Positions 17,792 through 26,518 of a DNA stretch of 64,000 nt are shown one piece after another. Every line of letters starts with the position of its first letter. The stretch's first letter is position 1. A program made the translations under genes and the position numbers. The stretch is from NCBI RefSeq assembly GCF_034931025.1, contig NZ_JAYGIL010000014.1, forward strand, positions 1-64,000. The letters run 5' to 3'. The notes beneath the pieces were generated by a model. It saw only the letters and a list, made by a program, of their open reading frames with translations. It was not told the origin of the DNA and did no database searches. The stretch is from Arcicella gelida. GTDB taxonomy: Bacteria; Bacteroidota; Bacteroidia; Cytophagales; Spirosomataceae.

Positions 17792-18793
17792 TTACAAAAC
17801 TTGAAAACCAAAAGCATAAGGGTCGTCTTCGTCGTCTATATTGATGGTGTTATAGCCATAAATTCTAGCCCAACCTTCTATACTTGGTCTGATGGCAGGT
17901 TTGCCTCCAACAGTAGTTTCTTCTTCAATGCGACCAATGAATTTTGAACCAATAATACTTTCGTGGATAAAATTATCGCCCATTTTTAGTTTTCCTTTGG
18001 CATACCATTGTGCCATTCTTGCCGAAGTACCAGTGCCACAAGGCGAACGATCTATGGCTTTATCGCCATAAAAAACGGCATTTCTAGCCGTAGAACTTGG
18101 GTCAAGTACGTCGCCAGTCCACAAAATATGCGAACAACCGTTAATGGTTTCGTTATCTGGATGAACAAAAGTATATTGTTCGTTGATTCGTTTACGCATT
18201 ACTCTACTCCAACTAATTAATTGGTCGGCAGTGTAATGCTGTAAGCCTTTGAAGTTTTCTTGTACATCAACAATTGCATAAAAATTGCCACCATAAGAAA
18301 CATCCACCGTTAAAGTACCTAAATCTGGGCATTCAACCGTAATATTTTCAGCAGCTAAGAATGATGCAACGTTTGTGAGTTTTACACTTTTTACTTTCTT
18401 CCCTTCCTGTTTATATTCAATCATCACCAAACCTGCTGGTGCTTCCATTCTGATAACACCTGGCGTTTTTGGGATGATTAATCCTTCTTCAACCGCAATA
18501 GTTATTGTGCCTATCGTGCCATGTCCGCACATAGGCAAACAGCCACTTGTTTCGATAAAGAGTACTGCAACATCATTTTCAGAAGAATGAGGTGGGAACA
18601 AAATGCTCCCACTCATCATATCATGTCCACGTGGTTCAAACATTAATCCTTGTCTGATCCAATCATATTCTTTTAAAAAGTGCTGTCTTTTTTCACTCAT
18701 GTTTTCACCAATGAGTGTTGGTCCACCGCCTGCTACTAATCTGACAGGGTTTCCACAAGTATGAGCATCAATACAAAAGAATGTTTTTTTCAA
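17792..18793 (-). CDS. 4-hydroxyproline 2-epimerase (proline racemase family)
   Basis: The 333-aa protein of the proline racemase family has both catalytic cysteines: C89 in LPMCGHGTIG and C252 in DRSPCGTGTSAR. That marks an epimerase/racemase, since the dehydratase branch replaces the first Cys by Ser or Thr. N-terminal IDAHTCGNPVRLVAGG is typical of the 4-hydroxyproline epimerase subgroup, converting trans-4-L-Hyp to cis-4-D-Hyp. It is adjacent to a DHDPS-family gene and a permease, the usual hydroxyproline catabolic setting. The D-Hyp dehydrogenase and alpha-ketoglutarate semialdehyde dehydrogenase are not in the window. Confidence 0.85.
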   Translation of the reverse strand: MKKTFFCIDAHTCGNPVRLVAGGGPTLIGENMSEKRQHFLKEYDWIRQGLMFEPRGHDMMSGSILFPPHSSENDVAVLFIETSGCLPMCGHGTIGTITIAVEEGLIIPKTPGVIRMEAPAGLVMIEYKQEGKKVKSVKLTNVASFLAAENITVECPDLGTLTVDVSYGGNFYAIVDVQENFKGLQHYTADQLISWSRVMRKRINEQYTFVHPDNETINGCSHILWTGDVLDPSSTARNAVFYGDKAIDRSPCGTGTSARMAQWYAKGKLKMGDNFIHESIIGSKFIGRIEEETTVGGKPAIRPSIEGWARIYGYNTINIDDEDDPYAFGFQVL

Positions 18794-18909
18794 AATAAAT
18801 TTATGGTTAAGTAATCGAAAAACAAGAATTGTTGTGTTGTAAGTATTTAAGTTTGTTGATGAAGTTTATGTCTTTAAATAGCTTACAAAGATTAATCGTA
18901 ATAAACATT

Positions 18910-18933
18910 CTTGAACCCTGTGAAGGGTTCAAG
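18910..18933. other. Small hairpin between DHDPS-family and epimerase genes
   Basis: CTTGAACCCT, a 4-nt loop GTGA, and its exact complement. It lies in the 197-bp spacer inside the hydroxyproline operon and could stabilise mRNA or attenuate transcription. Confidence 0.5.
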
Positions 18934-18990
18934 AGATGCTGCAATAAATTATATATATGATTTGGTTTAAGAATTCTACTTTAAATTAAT

Positions 18991-19914
18991 CTAGTCAATC
19001 ACAATTGATTTATAATCTGGTAAAGTTGGTCTTGTTGCAATTCCAGTATTGATAATATTCAAAATTGTTTCTCTTTCTTCACCAATTAAAGTAAGTCTTG
19101 GCGGTCTAACAGCTTCGCTTCCGATACCAACTTGTGCTTCAGCCAATTTGATGTATTGAACCAATTTTGGATGAATATCCAATTCCAACAAAGGAATAAA
19201 CCAACGATAAATACTTCTAGCTTCTGCCAATCTACCTGCTTTTACCAATGTATAAATGGCAACGGTTTCTTCTGGGAAAGCACAAACTAAACCAGCAACC
19301 CAACCGTCAGCACCCATTACTAATTGTTCCATCGCAATGGTATCAACTCCACAAAGAATACTGTAGCGGTCGCCAAACTGGTTTCTCATACGAGTAACGT
19401 TGGTCAAATCACGAGTAGATTCTTTGACTGCTTGAATGTTTTCACATTCTACTAATTCGGCAAACATCGCTAAAGTAACTTCAATTTTATAATCTACAGG
19501 ATTATTGTAAATCATAATGGGCAATTTCGTCGAATTCGCCACTGCTTTGAAGTATTCAACCGTTTCACGATGGTCGGTTTTATAACGCATCGGAGGTAAC
19601 ATCATTAAGCCTTCTGCTCCCCATTCTTCTGCCAAACGAGCTAACTCAATCGCATCTTTAGTAGCTCCTTCTGCAATATTCAAAATTACTGGTACTTTAC
19701 CAGCCACTTTTTCTACTGTGAATTTTACTAAAGCTCCTTTTTCTTCCAGACTCAAAACGCTGGATTCCCCTAAAGTTCCACCCAAAATAATTCCGTGAAC
19801 ACCAGATTCTAACTGAAATTGTAAGTTCTTATCAAAAAGCTCGAAATCAAGCTCATCTTTTTCATTAAATTTTGTAGTAACCGCTGGGAATACTCCTTTC
19901 CAAATAATAGCCAT
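18991..19914 (-). CDS. Dihydrodipicolinate synthase-family lyase, probable pyrroline-4-hydroxy-2-carboxylate deaminase
   Basis: The 307-aa class I aldolase-like TIM barrel has the GGTLGESS phosphate/carboxylate-binding loop, Tyr136 in MIYNNPVDY and the Schiff-base Lys164 in IQAVKEST. The family covers DHDPS, N-acetylneuraminate lyase, KDG aldolases and the hydroxyproline-pathway deaminase. Neighbouring epimerase and permease genes favour the deaminase of 1-pyrroline-4-hydroxy-2-carboxylate. It is the first gene of the operon. Reaction inferred from context; family certain. Confidence 0.8.
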   Translation of the reverse strand: MAIIWKGVFPAVTTKFNEKDELDFELFDKNLQFQLESGVHGIILGGTLGESSVLSLEEKGALVKFTVEKVAGKVPVILNIAEGATKDAIELARLAEEWGAEGLMMLPPMRYKTDHRETVEYFKAVANSTKLPIMIYNNPVDYKIEVTLAMFAELVECENIQAVKESTRDLTNVTRMRNQFGDRYSILCGVDTIAMEQLVMGADGWVAGLVCAFPEETVAIYTLVKAGRLAEARSIYRWFIPLLELDIHPKLVQYIKLAEAQVGIGSEAVRPPRLTLIGEERETILNIINTGIATRPTLPDYKSIVID

Positions 19915-20077
19915 GTTTATCTTTATTTTTAATCAAAATTAGCTTAAATACAGTGTGCAGAAATTACCATTTTTAATCAATTATAGATTGATATTAACCT
20001 ATTAAAAATATAATATTTGTAATTGGGGTTAAAAGCTTGGTGATAAATAAATCCAAAGACGATTTGAGTAATTTACT

Positions 20078-20593
20078 TTATACCCTTTTCAATTGCCCAA
20101 GCTTTTCTAAAACCTCTATTACTTCATCTGGTTTTTTTGTGCCAATTAATAATTTTGTACCGTCTTTCATAACCAAGTGAATGCCTTTATTTCCTGAAAC
20201 AGTTAAAACTCTTTTCTTGGAACTACCACGATAACCCCAACCAGCATAATCTAAAAGCGGTCTATATTCTCTCACAAAACATTGATCCAAATCTTCCCAA
20301 GTATAAAATTTGAAGGATAAGTGAATTGGGAAAAAACGAACATAAATCCCATCAACTTTAATTTTGGTTTCTAGCTTAATGATAATGAAGAAAATATTTG
20401 TTAGCATAATAATGACAACTCCAATGTAGAATTCAGGTAAGAAATTATACACTTTTGAAATGAAGGGAGGGTCTGGGAAAAATTCATCTTTGATATATGG
20501 ACCAAAATAAAGCCAATTGATGCTCAATAAAAGTAGCCAAACCCAAATTTGTGTGAAGCGTTGTTTTTCGGAAAATAGTGTTTCGGTGTTCAT
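20078..20593 (-). CDS. Small membrane protein with PH-like cytoplasmic domain
   Basis: 171 aa. Two hydrophobic segments (roughly residues 14-31 and 53-72) are followed by a beta-rich domain (KIKVDGIYVRFFPIHLSFKFYTWEDL ends in a helix VIEVLEKLGQL) typical of bacterial PH-like membrane-proximal domains. No catalytic motif is visible and the family is not identified with certainty. It stands alone on the minus strand between the hydroxyproline operon and a copy of the structured repeat. Confidence 0.7.
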   Translation of the reverse strand: MNTETLFSEKQRFTQIWVWLLLLSINWLYFGPYIKDEFFPDPPFISKVYNFLPEFYIGVVIIMLTNIFFIIIKLETKIKVDGIYVRFFPIHLSFKFYTWEDLDQCFVREYRPLLDYAGWGYRGSSKKRVLTVSGNKGIHLVMKDGTKLLIGTKKPDEVIEVLEKLGQLKRV

Positions 20594-20689
20594 GATTGAG
20601 TTTTTTTGAAAGATATAAATTTTCGTTTAAAATTCTATCTATAAACTGTAACATCAATCCCTTAAATTGCCAAATCCTAGCAAAAAAAC

Positions 20690-20923
20690 ATGAGTCATCC
20701 CGATTTTTCTCTTGAAAAAGTGAGTTTTAAATGATTTCAATGTTTTTGGGATTTATTAGCATCCTTACTTTTTGCCTTGATGCAAAAAGTAACAAAAAAA
20801 TCAAGAATTCCTAAACTCGCTTCGCTCAAACAGTAGGAATTCGTTACCCATCAATCATAAAAAAGCGGTCGAAAAACTGATTTCGACCGCTTTTTTATGA
20901 TTTTAAAATTCGGGATGATTCAT
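20690..20923. repeat. Structured intergenic element, copy 2 (MITE-like)
   Basis: Ends are inverted repeats: ATGAGTCATCCCGATTTT on the left and, reading inward from the right, ATGAATCATCCCGAATTTT. Inside are TTACTTTTTGC/GCAAAAAGTAA, GAATTCCTA/TAGGAATTC and AAAAAAGCGGTCGAAA/TTTCGACCGCTTTTTT. The third stem has a different pair set from copies 1 and 3 but stays paired. No target-site duplication is obvious. It occupies most of the 375-bp gap downstream of the second GH127 gene. Confidence 0.85.
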
Positions 20924-20968
20924 GTTAAGGTTCTAATAATGTAAAAATCTTATTAATTTCTTTCAAAA

Positions 20969-23338
20969 TCACTTTTCAACTTTAATAATTCTACAACCAA
21001 ATACTCTCCCAGCAGTTTTGCCTGCATTGGCTAATATTTTTACTTCGATAGTACTTTTTCCTTGAAGAATTTCTGCTGGAATTAGATACACCACATCAAA
21101 GAATTTACCAGTTGTTCCACCTTTTAATTCTTGTGTAGCAATTTTTGTTCCGTCGATAACAATGTCAAATAGTCTTCCTTTATCATCGCCCAAATAAGTT
21201 AAAAGCAAACTGTTTTCTATGTTTGGATTTACTTTCATTTGGAAAGAGAAAAATCCACCTGCTCTTACTTCTCTTCCAGTTCTACCCAAGGCGATGTCTG
21301 TGTAAGATTGTTCGCTGGCTTTTAGCTGGTGGTCACGTTCAGGTTGCATTTCACCGATTCTGAAATTATCAATCGTCATTTCTTCAATTTTTTGCTGACG
21401 TTTTTTCTCTGCTTCATACTCTGTCTGGCGATTTTGCCAATCGGTATTGGTGAAAAAATCCCAATAAACACTGTAATGTTGCTGATAAGTTTGGTAGAAT
21501 GGAATCAAAGTAGCATCAAAAGGCTTTCCTGTTTGTTCCATTTTAAAAGTAAGCGATTGGTTAGGAACAGGTTTTAACCAATTATTGATGTTTTTATCAT
21601 CAGTCAATAAAACTGGAGTTCCATAAATTGGGTCTGGCAAATCCTTTCCTAATTGTCCTGCCAAAACCAATGGTCCATACAAAAATGCAATACGATTGGC
21701 ATTATCAGGCATACTTTCTGTGTAAAGAGACATCGGGAAAGTAATCTCTACTTTATCATTATTTTTCCAAGTTCTGTTGATTACTAAATAACCAGTTTCG
21801 TCTTTTTCAATTTTTTGAAGCTTTCCATTTACAGTAATTTGTACTCCTTTACTTGCCCACCAAGGCGAACGTAAACGCAAAGCAAAAGTTTTAGCTTTTT
21901 TAGTTTGAATGCTCAAAGAAGTACTTTCACTGTTTGGATACGATGTATTTTGAGTGACGCTAATACCCTTTTCTTGCCAATTCAATACTGAAGGAATGAA
22001 TAAGTTTACAAACAAACTTCCATCTGCACCTTCATAATAAATGCTTTCGGTGTATTTAGTGTGGTTTTCCATGCCACTTCCTACGCAACAAGTAAAAGTA
22101 TTGAAAGGCTCGCTAAATTCTTTTTTAGTTCCCATTCTCAAAGGAACGAAATAACACATCATCCCGTTTTCTGGGTTTTGTGAAGCCAAGATGTGATTGT
22201 ACAAAGCTCTTTCGTAATAATCGCCAAGCTGACTGTTGGGTTGCCAAGTAAACAAATGTCTTGTTAGCTTTAGCATATTATAAGTATTGCAAGTTTCGCA
22301 AGTATTATCGCTGAGATGGTCGTTCAGTTTGTGTGGTTCGTTGCAGTATTCATAATTACTGTTTCCGCCAATTACATAACTGTGGTGATTAACCATAATA
22401 TCCCAAAAGAATGAGGCGATAGTTTTATCAGATTCATTGCCTGTTAATTCATATTGACGAGCACTCCCAATGGCTTTTGGAACGTTGGTGTTTGAATGTT
22501 TTCCAGCCATCGGGTCAATTTTTTTTGAAAGTGGAACCATCACAAAATCGTCGTAGAATTTGTATGATAATTCTAAATATTTTTTATTACCAGTGATTGC
22601 ATAAATATTGGCTAAAACATCGTTCATACCTCCGTACTCGCATTTTAACATTTTTTGTAATAATTCTGGCGAAAGTGGATTGACTGTATTGGCTGTCCAA
22701 TCTGCCATTCCCACAACAATTTTCAAGGCTTCTTGATTATCGCAATACAAGTAAGCATCAACCAAACCCGCCATTACTTTATGAACAGTGTACCAAGGAC
22801 TCCAACCACCATTCAAATCAAAACCTCCAGATTTTATTTCTCCACGAGCCACTTTTGCAAACAAAGTATCTTCCTTTGGAATTGCTCCAACATAACCAGT
22901 TTTTCTGGCTTTTTGGCATTTTCCAAGTTCAGCAACGATATAATCTGTACGATTTTTGAATTCAATATTTCCAGTAGAAACATACATCATCGCACAAGCT
23001 GAAAGGTAATGTCCTAAAGTATGTCCTGAAAGTCCATCGCTTTCCCAACCGCCATAAATATCTCCTTTGGTTGGGAGATTAGCATTTTTGTAAAAGCGAT
23101 GAAGTAAACGATTAGGTTCTACCGACAATAAATAAGCTGCATCTTTATCCATTGCATTTTTAAAAGGACTTCCTGCTAAAAGTTTTACATCTTTTAAATT
23201 AAAAGCAAAAGCCTTTAAATCAACCACTGGTTTTACTTGAAAGCGTTTGTCAGCTTTTTCAGGAATATATGATTGAGCGAAAAAAGTAGCATTGCAAACC
23301 AAAAGAATTAGCAAAGTAAAAGCATAAGACCTTTTCAT
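20969..23338 (-). CDS. GH127 / DUF1680 family glycoside hydrolase, secreted
   Basis: The 789-aa protein has a signal peptide (MKRSYAFTLLILLVCNATFF). The catalytic part begins with VKPVVDLKAFAFNLKDVKLL. GGWESDGLSGHTLGHYLSA, DNTCETCNTYNMLKLTR (Glu/Cys zinc ligands) and TFTCCVGSGMENH (CC pair with the nucleophile) place it in GH127. It is a different subgroup from the first GH127 in this window, with a longer C-terminal beta region (from about residue 620) seen in secreted Bacteroidota members. Likely acts on beta-L-arabinofuranosides of plant glycoproteins or pectins. Monocistronic. Confidence 0.83.
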   Translation of the reverse strand: MKRSYAFTLLILLVCNATFFAQSYIPEKADKRFQVKPVVDLKAFAFNLKDVKLLAGSPFKNAMDKDAAYLLSVEPNRLLHRFYKNANLPTKGDIYGGWESDGLSGHTLGHYLSACAMMYVSTGNIEFKNRTDYIVAELGKCQKARKTGYVGAIPKEDTLFAKVARGEIKSGGFDLNGGWSPWYTVHKVMAGLVDAYLYCDNQEALKIVVGMADWTANTVNPLSPELLQKMLKCEYGGMNDVLANIYAITGNKKYLELSYKFYDDFVMVPLSKKIDPMAGKHSNTNVPKAIGSARQYELTGNESDKTIASFFWDIMVNHHSYVIGGNSNYEYCNEPHKLNDHLSDNTCETCNTYNMLKLTRHLFTWQPNSQLGDYYERALYNHILASQNPENGMMCYFVPLRMGTKKEFSEPFNTFTCCVGSGMENHTKYTESIYYEGADGSLFVNLFIPSVLNWQEKGISVTQNTSYPNSESTSLSIQTKKAKTFALRLRSPWWASKGVQITVNGKLQKIEKDETGYLVINRTWKNNDKVEITFPMSLYTESMPDNANRIAFLYGPLVLAGQLGKDLPDPIYGTPVLLTDDKNINNWLKPVPNQSLTFKMEQTGKPFDATLIPFYQTYQQHYSVYWDFFTNTDWQNRQTEYEAEKKRQQKIEEMTIDNFRIGEMQPERDHQLKASEQSYTDIALGRTGREVRAGGFFSFQMKVNPNIENSLLLTYLGDDKGRLFDIVIDGTKIATQELKGGTTGKFFDVVYLIPAEILQGKSTIEVKILANAGKTAGRVFGCRIIKVEK

Positions 23339-23559
23339 AGAATCGGATTTTGAATATGATTATTGTCGATACAAAGGTGAAAATATTTCTTGAGCAAGTC
23401 TTGGCTGGAATTAGTAAGAAGTAGCTAAATATTAGCCATAATTTTAGTAAATTTAATCATATTAAGCTAATAATATTTACAGAAATACGCTTTTCCAAAC
23501 TCATTTTTATAAGATATGTCCTGTTTTAAAAGTTAAGTCATGATAAGATTTTAAAATCT

Positions 23560-23770
23560 GGTAGTCCTGTAAATGTAATGCTTTATTTATCTTTGTTATA
23601 AAAAAGGTAATATGAACTGTAGTTATTGTGGTAGTACAACAACGAAGAAGAATGGTCATATCCATTACGAGTAACGGAATTGTATAGCAAAGAGAGAAGT
23701 TCAGGGTGCAATAAAATACTTTATTTGTAATTATAATCTTGAAAGAAAAACATTATATTTCAGGACTACC
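23560..23770 (+). mobile_element. Degenerate IS1-family remnant with terminal inverted repeats
   Basis: A 211-bp relic. Its ends are GGTAGTCCTGTAAATGTAAT and, inward from the right, GGTAGTCCTGAAATATAATG, about 20 bp with one indel and one mismatch. At 23612 an ATG opens MNCSYCGSTTTKKNGHIHYE, the zinc-finger N-terminus of an IS1-type InsA protein, stopping after 20 codons; further traces follow in broken frame. The catalytic part is gone. No target duplication is visible. The flanks 23339-23559 and 23771-23866 hold nothing I recognise. Confidence 0.7.
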
Positions 23771-23866
23771 AAGAAGTTATATTACTTTTCTAAATTGCTC
23801 GCTATTATTACACAGTAAATAATACTTATCTCATCCTTTTATCGAATGAATCGCTAATTCTCCAAT

Positions 23867-26284
23867 ATGTTATATTTCTCAAAAACGCAAAAATCTCTCT
23901 CTTTAGTAATACTCTTTACCTTAATACCTTTTTTGGGCATTGCTCAAGGTATTATTAAAGGACATGTAAAAGATGCCCAAACGAATACCCCATTAAGTTT
24001 TTCAACCATTAGAATTTTTAATAATGCCGACCAAAAGCTAGTTGGAGGCAATATTGCTAATGATGCAGGAGAATTTTCTATTCCAAACCCCTACGGTACT
24101 TATTATGCTTTGGTTGAATTTATTGGTTATAAATCTTTTAAATCAGCAGTGTTTACTTTATCCAAAGAAAAGAAAACCGTTGATTTAGGATTAATTCAAC
24201 TAAGTGCTTCAAGTAGTACTTTAGATGAAGTGGTGGTGCAAGCCGAAAAAAGTACGATGGTTTTGGCTTTGGATAAAAAGATTTTTAATGTTGGTAAAGA
24301 TTTATCGAATGCTGGAGGTTCGGCTTCTGATATTCTTAGTAATATTCCTTCTATTTCGGTAGATGCCGAAGGTGGCGTAAAATTGCGTGGAAGTGATAAT
24401 GTTAGGATTTTGATTGATGGAAAACCATCGGGTTTAGTCAGTTTTAAAGGCGGTGCTGGGCTACAACAATTGCAAGGAAGTTTGATTGAAAAAGTAGAAA
24501 TTATCACAAATCCTTCTGCACGATATGAAGCAGAAGGAATGTCGGGTATTATTAATATTATTTTGAAAAAAGAGCAAAAACAAGGTTTTAATGGCTCTTT
24601 TGAATTGATTTCTGGAAATCCTGCCAATTATGGTGTTTCAGCGAATGTCAATTATCGTCACCGAAAAGTCAATTTCTTTGTCAATTATGGAATTTCGTAT
24701 CGTGATTTAAGAGGAAATGGCACATTATTTCAAAATGTGTTTTCAAACGATACAATATTTACCTTGAATCAAACCAACAGCGGAAGTGTGAAGGGTTTGA
24801 ATAATAATATCAAAGGTGGACTAGATTTTTTCTTGACGGATAAAGATATTTTCACGGCTTCCTATTTATTAAGAAGAAGCGATGTAAGACGCATTACAGA
24901 TTTCCGTTACGATGATTCTAACAATAAAACGGAAACTTTACACACAATTACTTATCGTCAGCAAGACGAAACTGAAACTGAACCCAATTCAGAATATTCT
25001 ATTACTTACAAGAAAAGCTTCAATAAAAAAGGTCAGGAATTGGTTACTGATATTCGTTATTTAGATTATTGGGAACGTTCCGACCAAACCTTCAAGCAAA
25101 CTGGTTTTTGGGCAGATGGAAAACCTAATTCGGCTAACACCAAATTGCAAAAATCACTTAACGATGAAGCCGAAAAACAGATTTTATTACAAGTAGATTA
25201 CATTCAGCCAATTGGAAAAGAAGGGAAAATTGAAACAGGTTTGCGTACCAGTTTTAGAGATATGACCAATGATTATAGTGTGACACAACAAAATGCTTCA
25301 GGCAATTTTGAGCCACTGGCTGGACTCACCAATAATTTTGTTTACAACGAAAATATCTCAGCAGCTTATGGAATTATCGGTAACAAAACCAAGAAATTTT
25401 CCTATCAAGTAGGTTTGCGAGCAGAATTGACGAAAGTGACAACAACCTTGAAACAAACCAATGAAGTAAACCCAAGAGATTATGCCAACTTATTTCCAAG
25501 TACACATTTTACCCTAAATTTAGCGAATGAAAATGCTTTGCAAATTTCTTATTCAAGAAGAGTAAGAAGACCAACTTATAATGATTTGAGTCCTTTTGTT
25601 ACGTTTTCCGACCAAAGAAATTATTTCAGTGGAAACCCAAATTTGAATCCTGAATTTACCAATGCTTTTGAGTTGGGACATTTAAAGTATTTTGAAAAAG
25701 GTTCGTTTTCTTCTTCACTTTATTACAGACAAACGAATGGTAAAATTGAGTCGATTCGTTCTGTCAACTCAGCTGGAATTTCTACGACTTTACCCTTGAA
25801 TTTGGTCGGACAAAATTCTTACGGTGCTGAATTTGCCACAAATTACACGCCAACCAAATGGTGGAAATTAGATTTTAGCTGGAGTTTTTTCCGAGCGGTT
25901 ACTGATGGTTCAAACGTTTCTGGCAATTATAAAAGTGATACTTATAGTTGGTTTGCACGACAAACTTCCAAATTCAATTTACCTAAAGGCATAGATTTAC
26001 AAGTACGAGCCAATTATGAAGCACCACAGCAATTAGCACAAGGCAGAAGAGGCTATTTATTTTATACCGATTTGGCGGTGAATAAAGATATTTTTAAAGG
26101 AAAAGGTACACTTACTTTAAACATTCTGGACGTTTTCAATAGTAGAAGAACCAGAACTGTGATTGAAGGAGTAAATTTTTATTCAAACAGAGATTTTTTA
26201 CCAAGACAAAGACAAATTAACCTGACTTTAAGCTATCGATTGAACCAAGCCAAGTCGGCATCAAAACCTAAAATGGAAGAATGA
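23867..26284 (+). CDS. Outer-membrane beta-barrel protein, TonB-dependent receptor-like
   Basis: The 805-aa protein has a signal peptide ending near FLGIAQ, a carboxypeptidase-regulatory-like domain (GIIKGHVKDAQTNTPLSFST), a plug domain with ILIDGKPSG and IEKVEIITNPSARYEAEGMS, and a long C-terminal barrel (OMP_b-brl_3 type), ending in LTLSYRLNQ. Such proteins import or bind ligands at the outer membrane. No SusD partner is adjacent. The ligand is unknown. Confidence 0.83.
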   Translation: MLYFSKTQKSLSLVILFTLIPFLGIAQGIIKGHVKDAQTNTPLSFSTIRIFNNADQKLVGGNIANDAGEFSIPNPYGTYYALVEFIGYKSFKSAVFTLSKEKKTVDLGLIQLSASSSTLDEVVVQAEKSTMVLALDKKIFNVGKDLSNAGGSASDILSNIPSISVDAEGGVKLRGSDNVRILIDGKPSGLVSFKGGAGLQQLQGSLIEKVEIITNPSARYEAEGMSGIINIILKKEQKQGFNGSFELISGNPANYGVSANVNYRHRKVNFFVNYGISYRDLRGNGTLFQNVFSNDTIFTLNQTNSGSVKGLNNNIKGGLDFFLTDKDIFTASYLLRRSDVRRITDFRYDDSNNKTETLHTITYRQQDETETEPNSEYSITYKKSFNKKGQELVTDIRYLDYWERSDQTFKQTGFWADGKPNSANTKLQKSLNDEAEKQILLQVDYIQPIGKEGKIETGLRTSFRDMTNDYSVTQQNASGNFEPLAGLTNNFVYNENISAAYGIIGNKTKKFSYQVGLRAELTKVTTTLKQTNEVNPRDYANLFPSTHFTLNLANENALQISYSRRVRRPTYNDLSPFVTFSDQRNYFSGNPNLNPEFTNAFELGHLKYFEKGSFSSSLYYRQTNGKIESIRSVNSAGISTTLPLNLVGQNSYGAEFATNYTPTKWWKLDFSWSFFRAVTDGSNVSGNYKSDTYSWFARQTSKFNLPKGIDLQVRANYEAPQQLAQGRRGYLFYTDLAVNKDIFKGKGTLTLNILDVFNSRRTRTVIEGVNFYSNRDFLPRQRQINLTLSYRLNQAKSASKPKMEE

Positions 26285-26349
26285 TTTTTGGATTTTGGAT
26301 TTGTGATGTTGGATTTCGGATTTTCAAATAAATAGATTGTTGTAATGGC

Positions 26350-26396
26350 AATCCCTTGCGGTTGCCGTGTTAAACAAGCGGTAACCGTAAAGGATT
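26350..26396. terminator. Hairpin after the outer-membrane protein gene
   Basis: A 17-bp stem (AATCCCTTGCGGTTGCC with GGTAACCGTAAAGGATT, one mismatch and two G-U pairs) and a 13-nt loop. It lacks a strong U tract, so it may be a repeat or mRNA-stability element rather than a classic terminator. Confidence 0.5.
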
Positions 26397-26467
26397 ATAT
26401 CGCTACACAAGAAATGTTTAATTCTACCGCTCTTCAATTCAGCAATCTAAAGGGATTACCAAACAGA

Positions 26468-26499
26468 TTTATAAAAAACTTTGTTTTTCCTTATCTTTG
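26468..26499 (+). promoter_or_regulatory. Candidate promoter of the ABC-F gene
   Basis: TTTA at 26468-26471, a 20-bp spacer and TATCTTTG at 26492-26499 match the Bacteroidota promoter pattern with an exact -7 element. The ATG follows 20 bp later, giving a very short leader. Confidence 0.5.
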
Positions 26500-26518
26500 T
26501 CTTTCATAAAAAAATACA

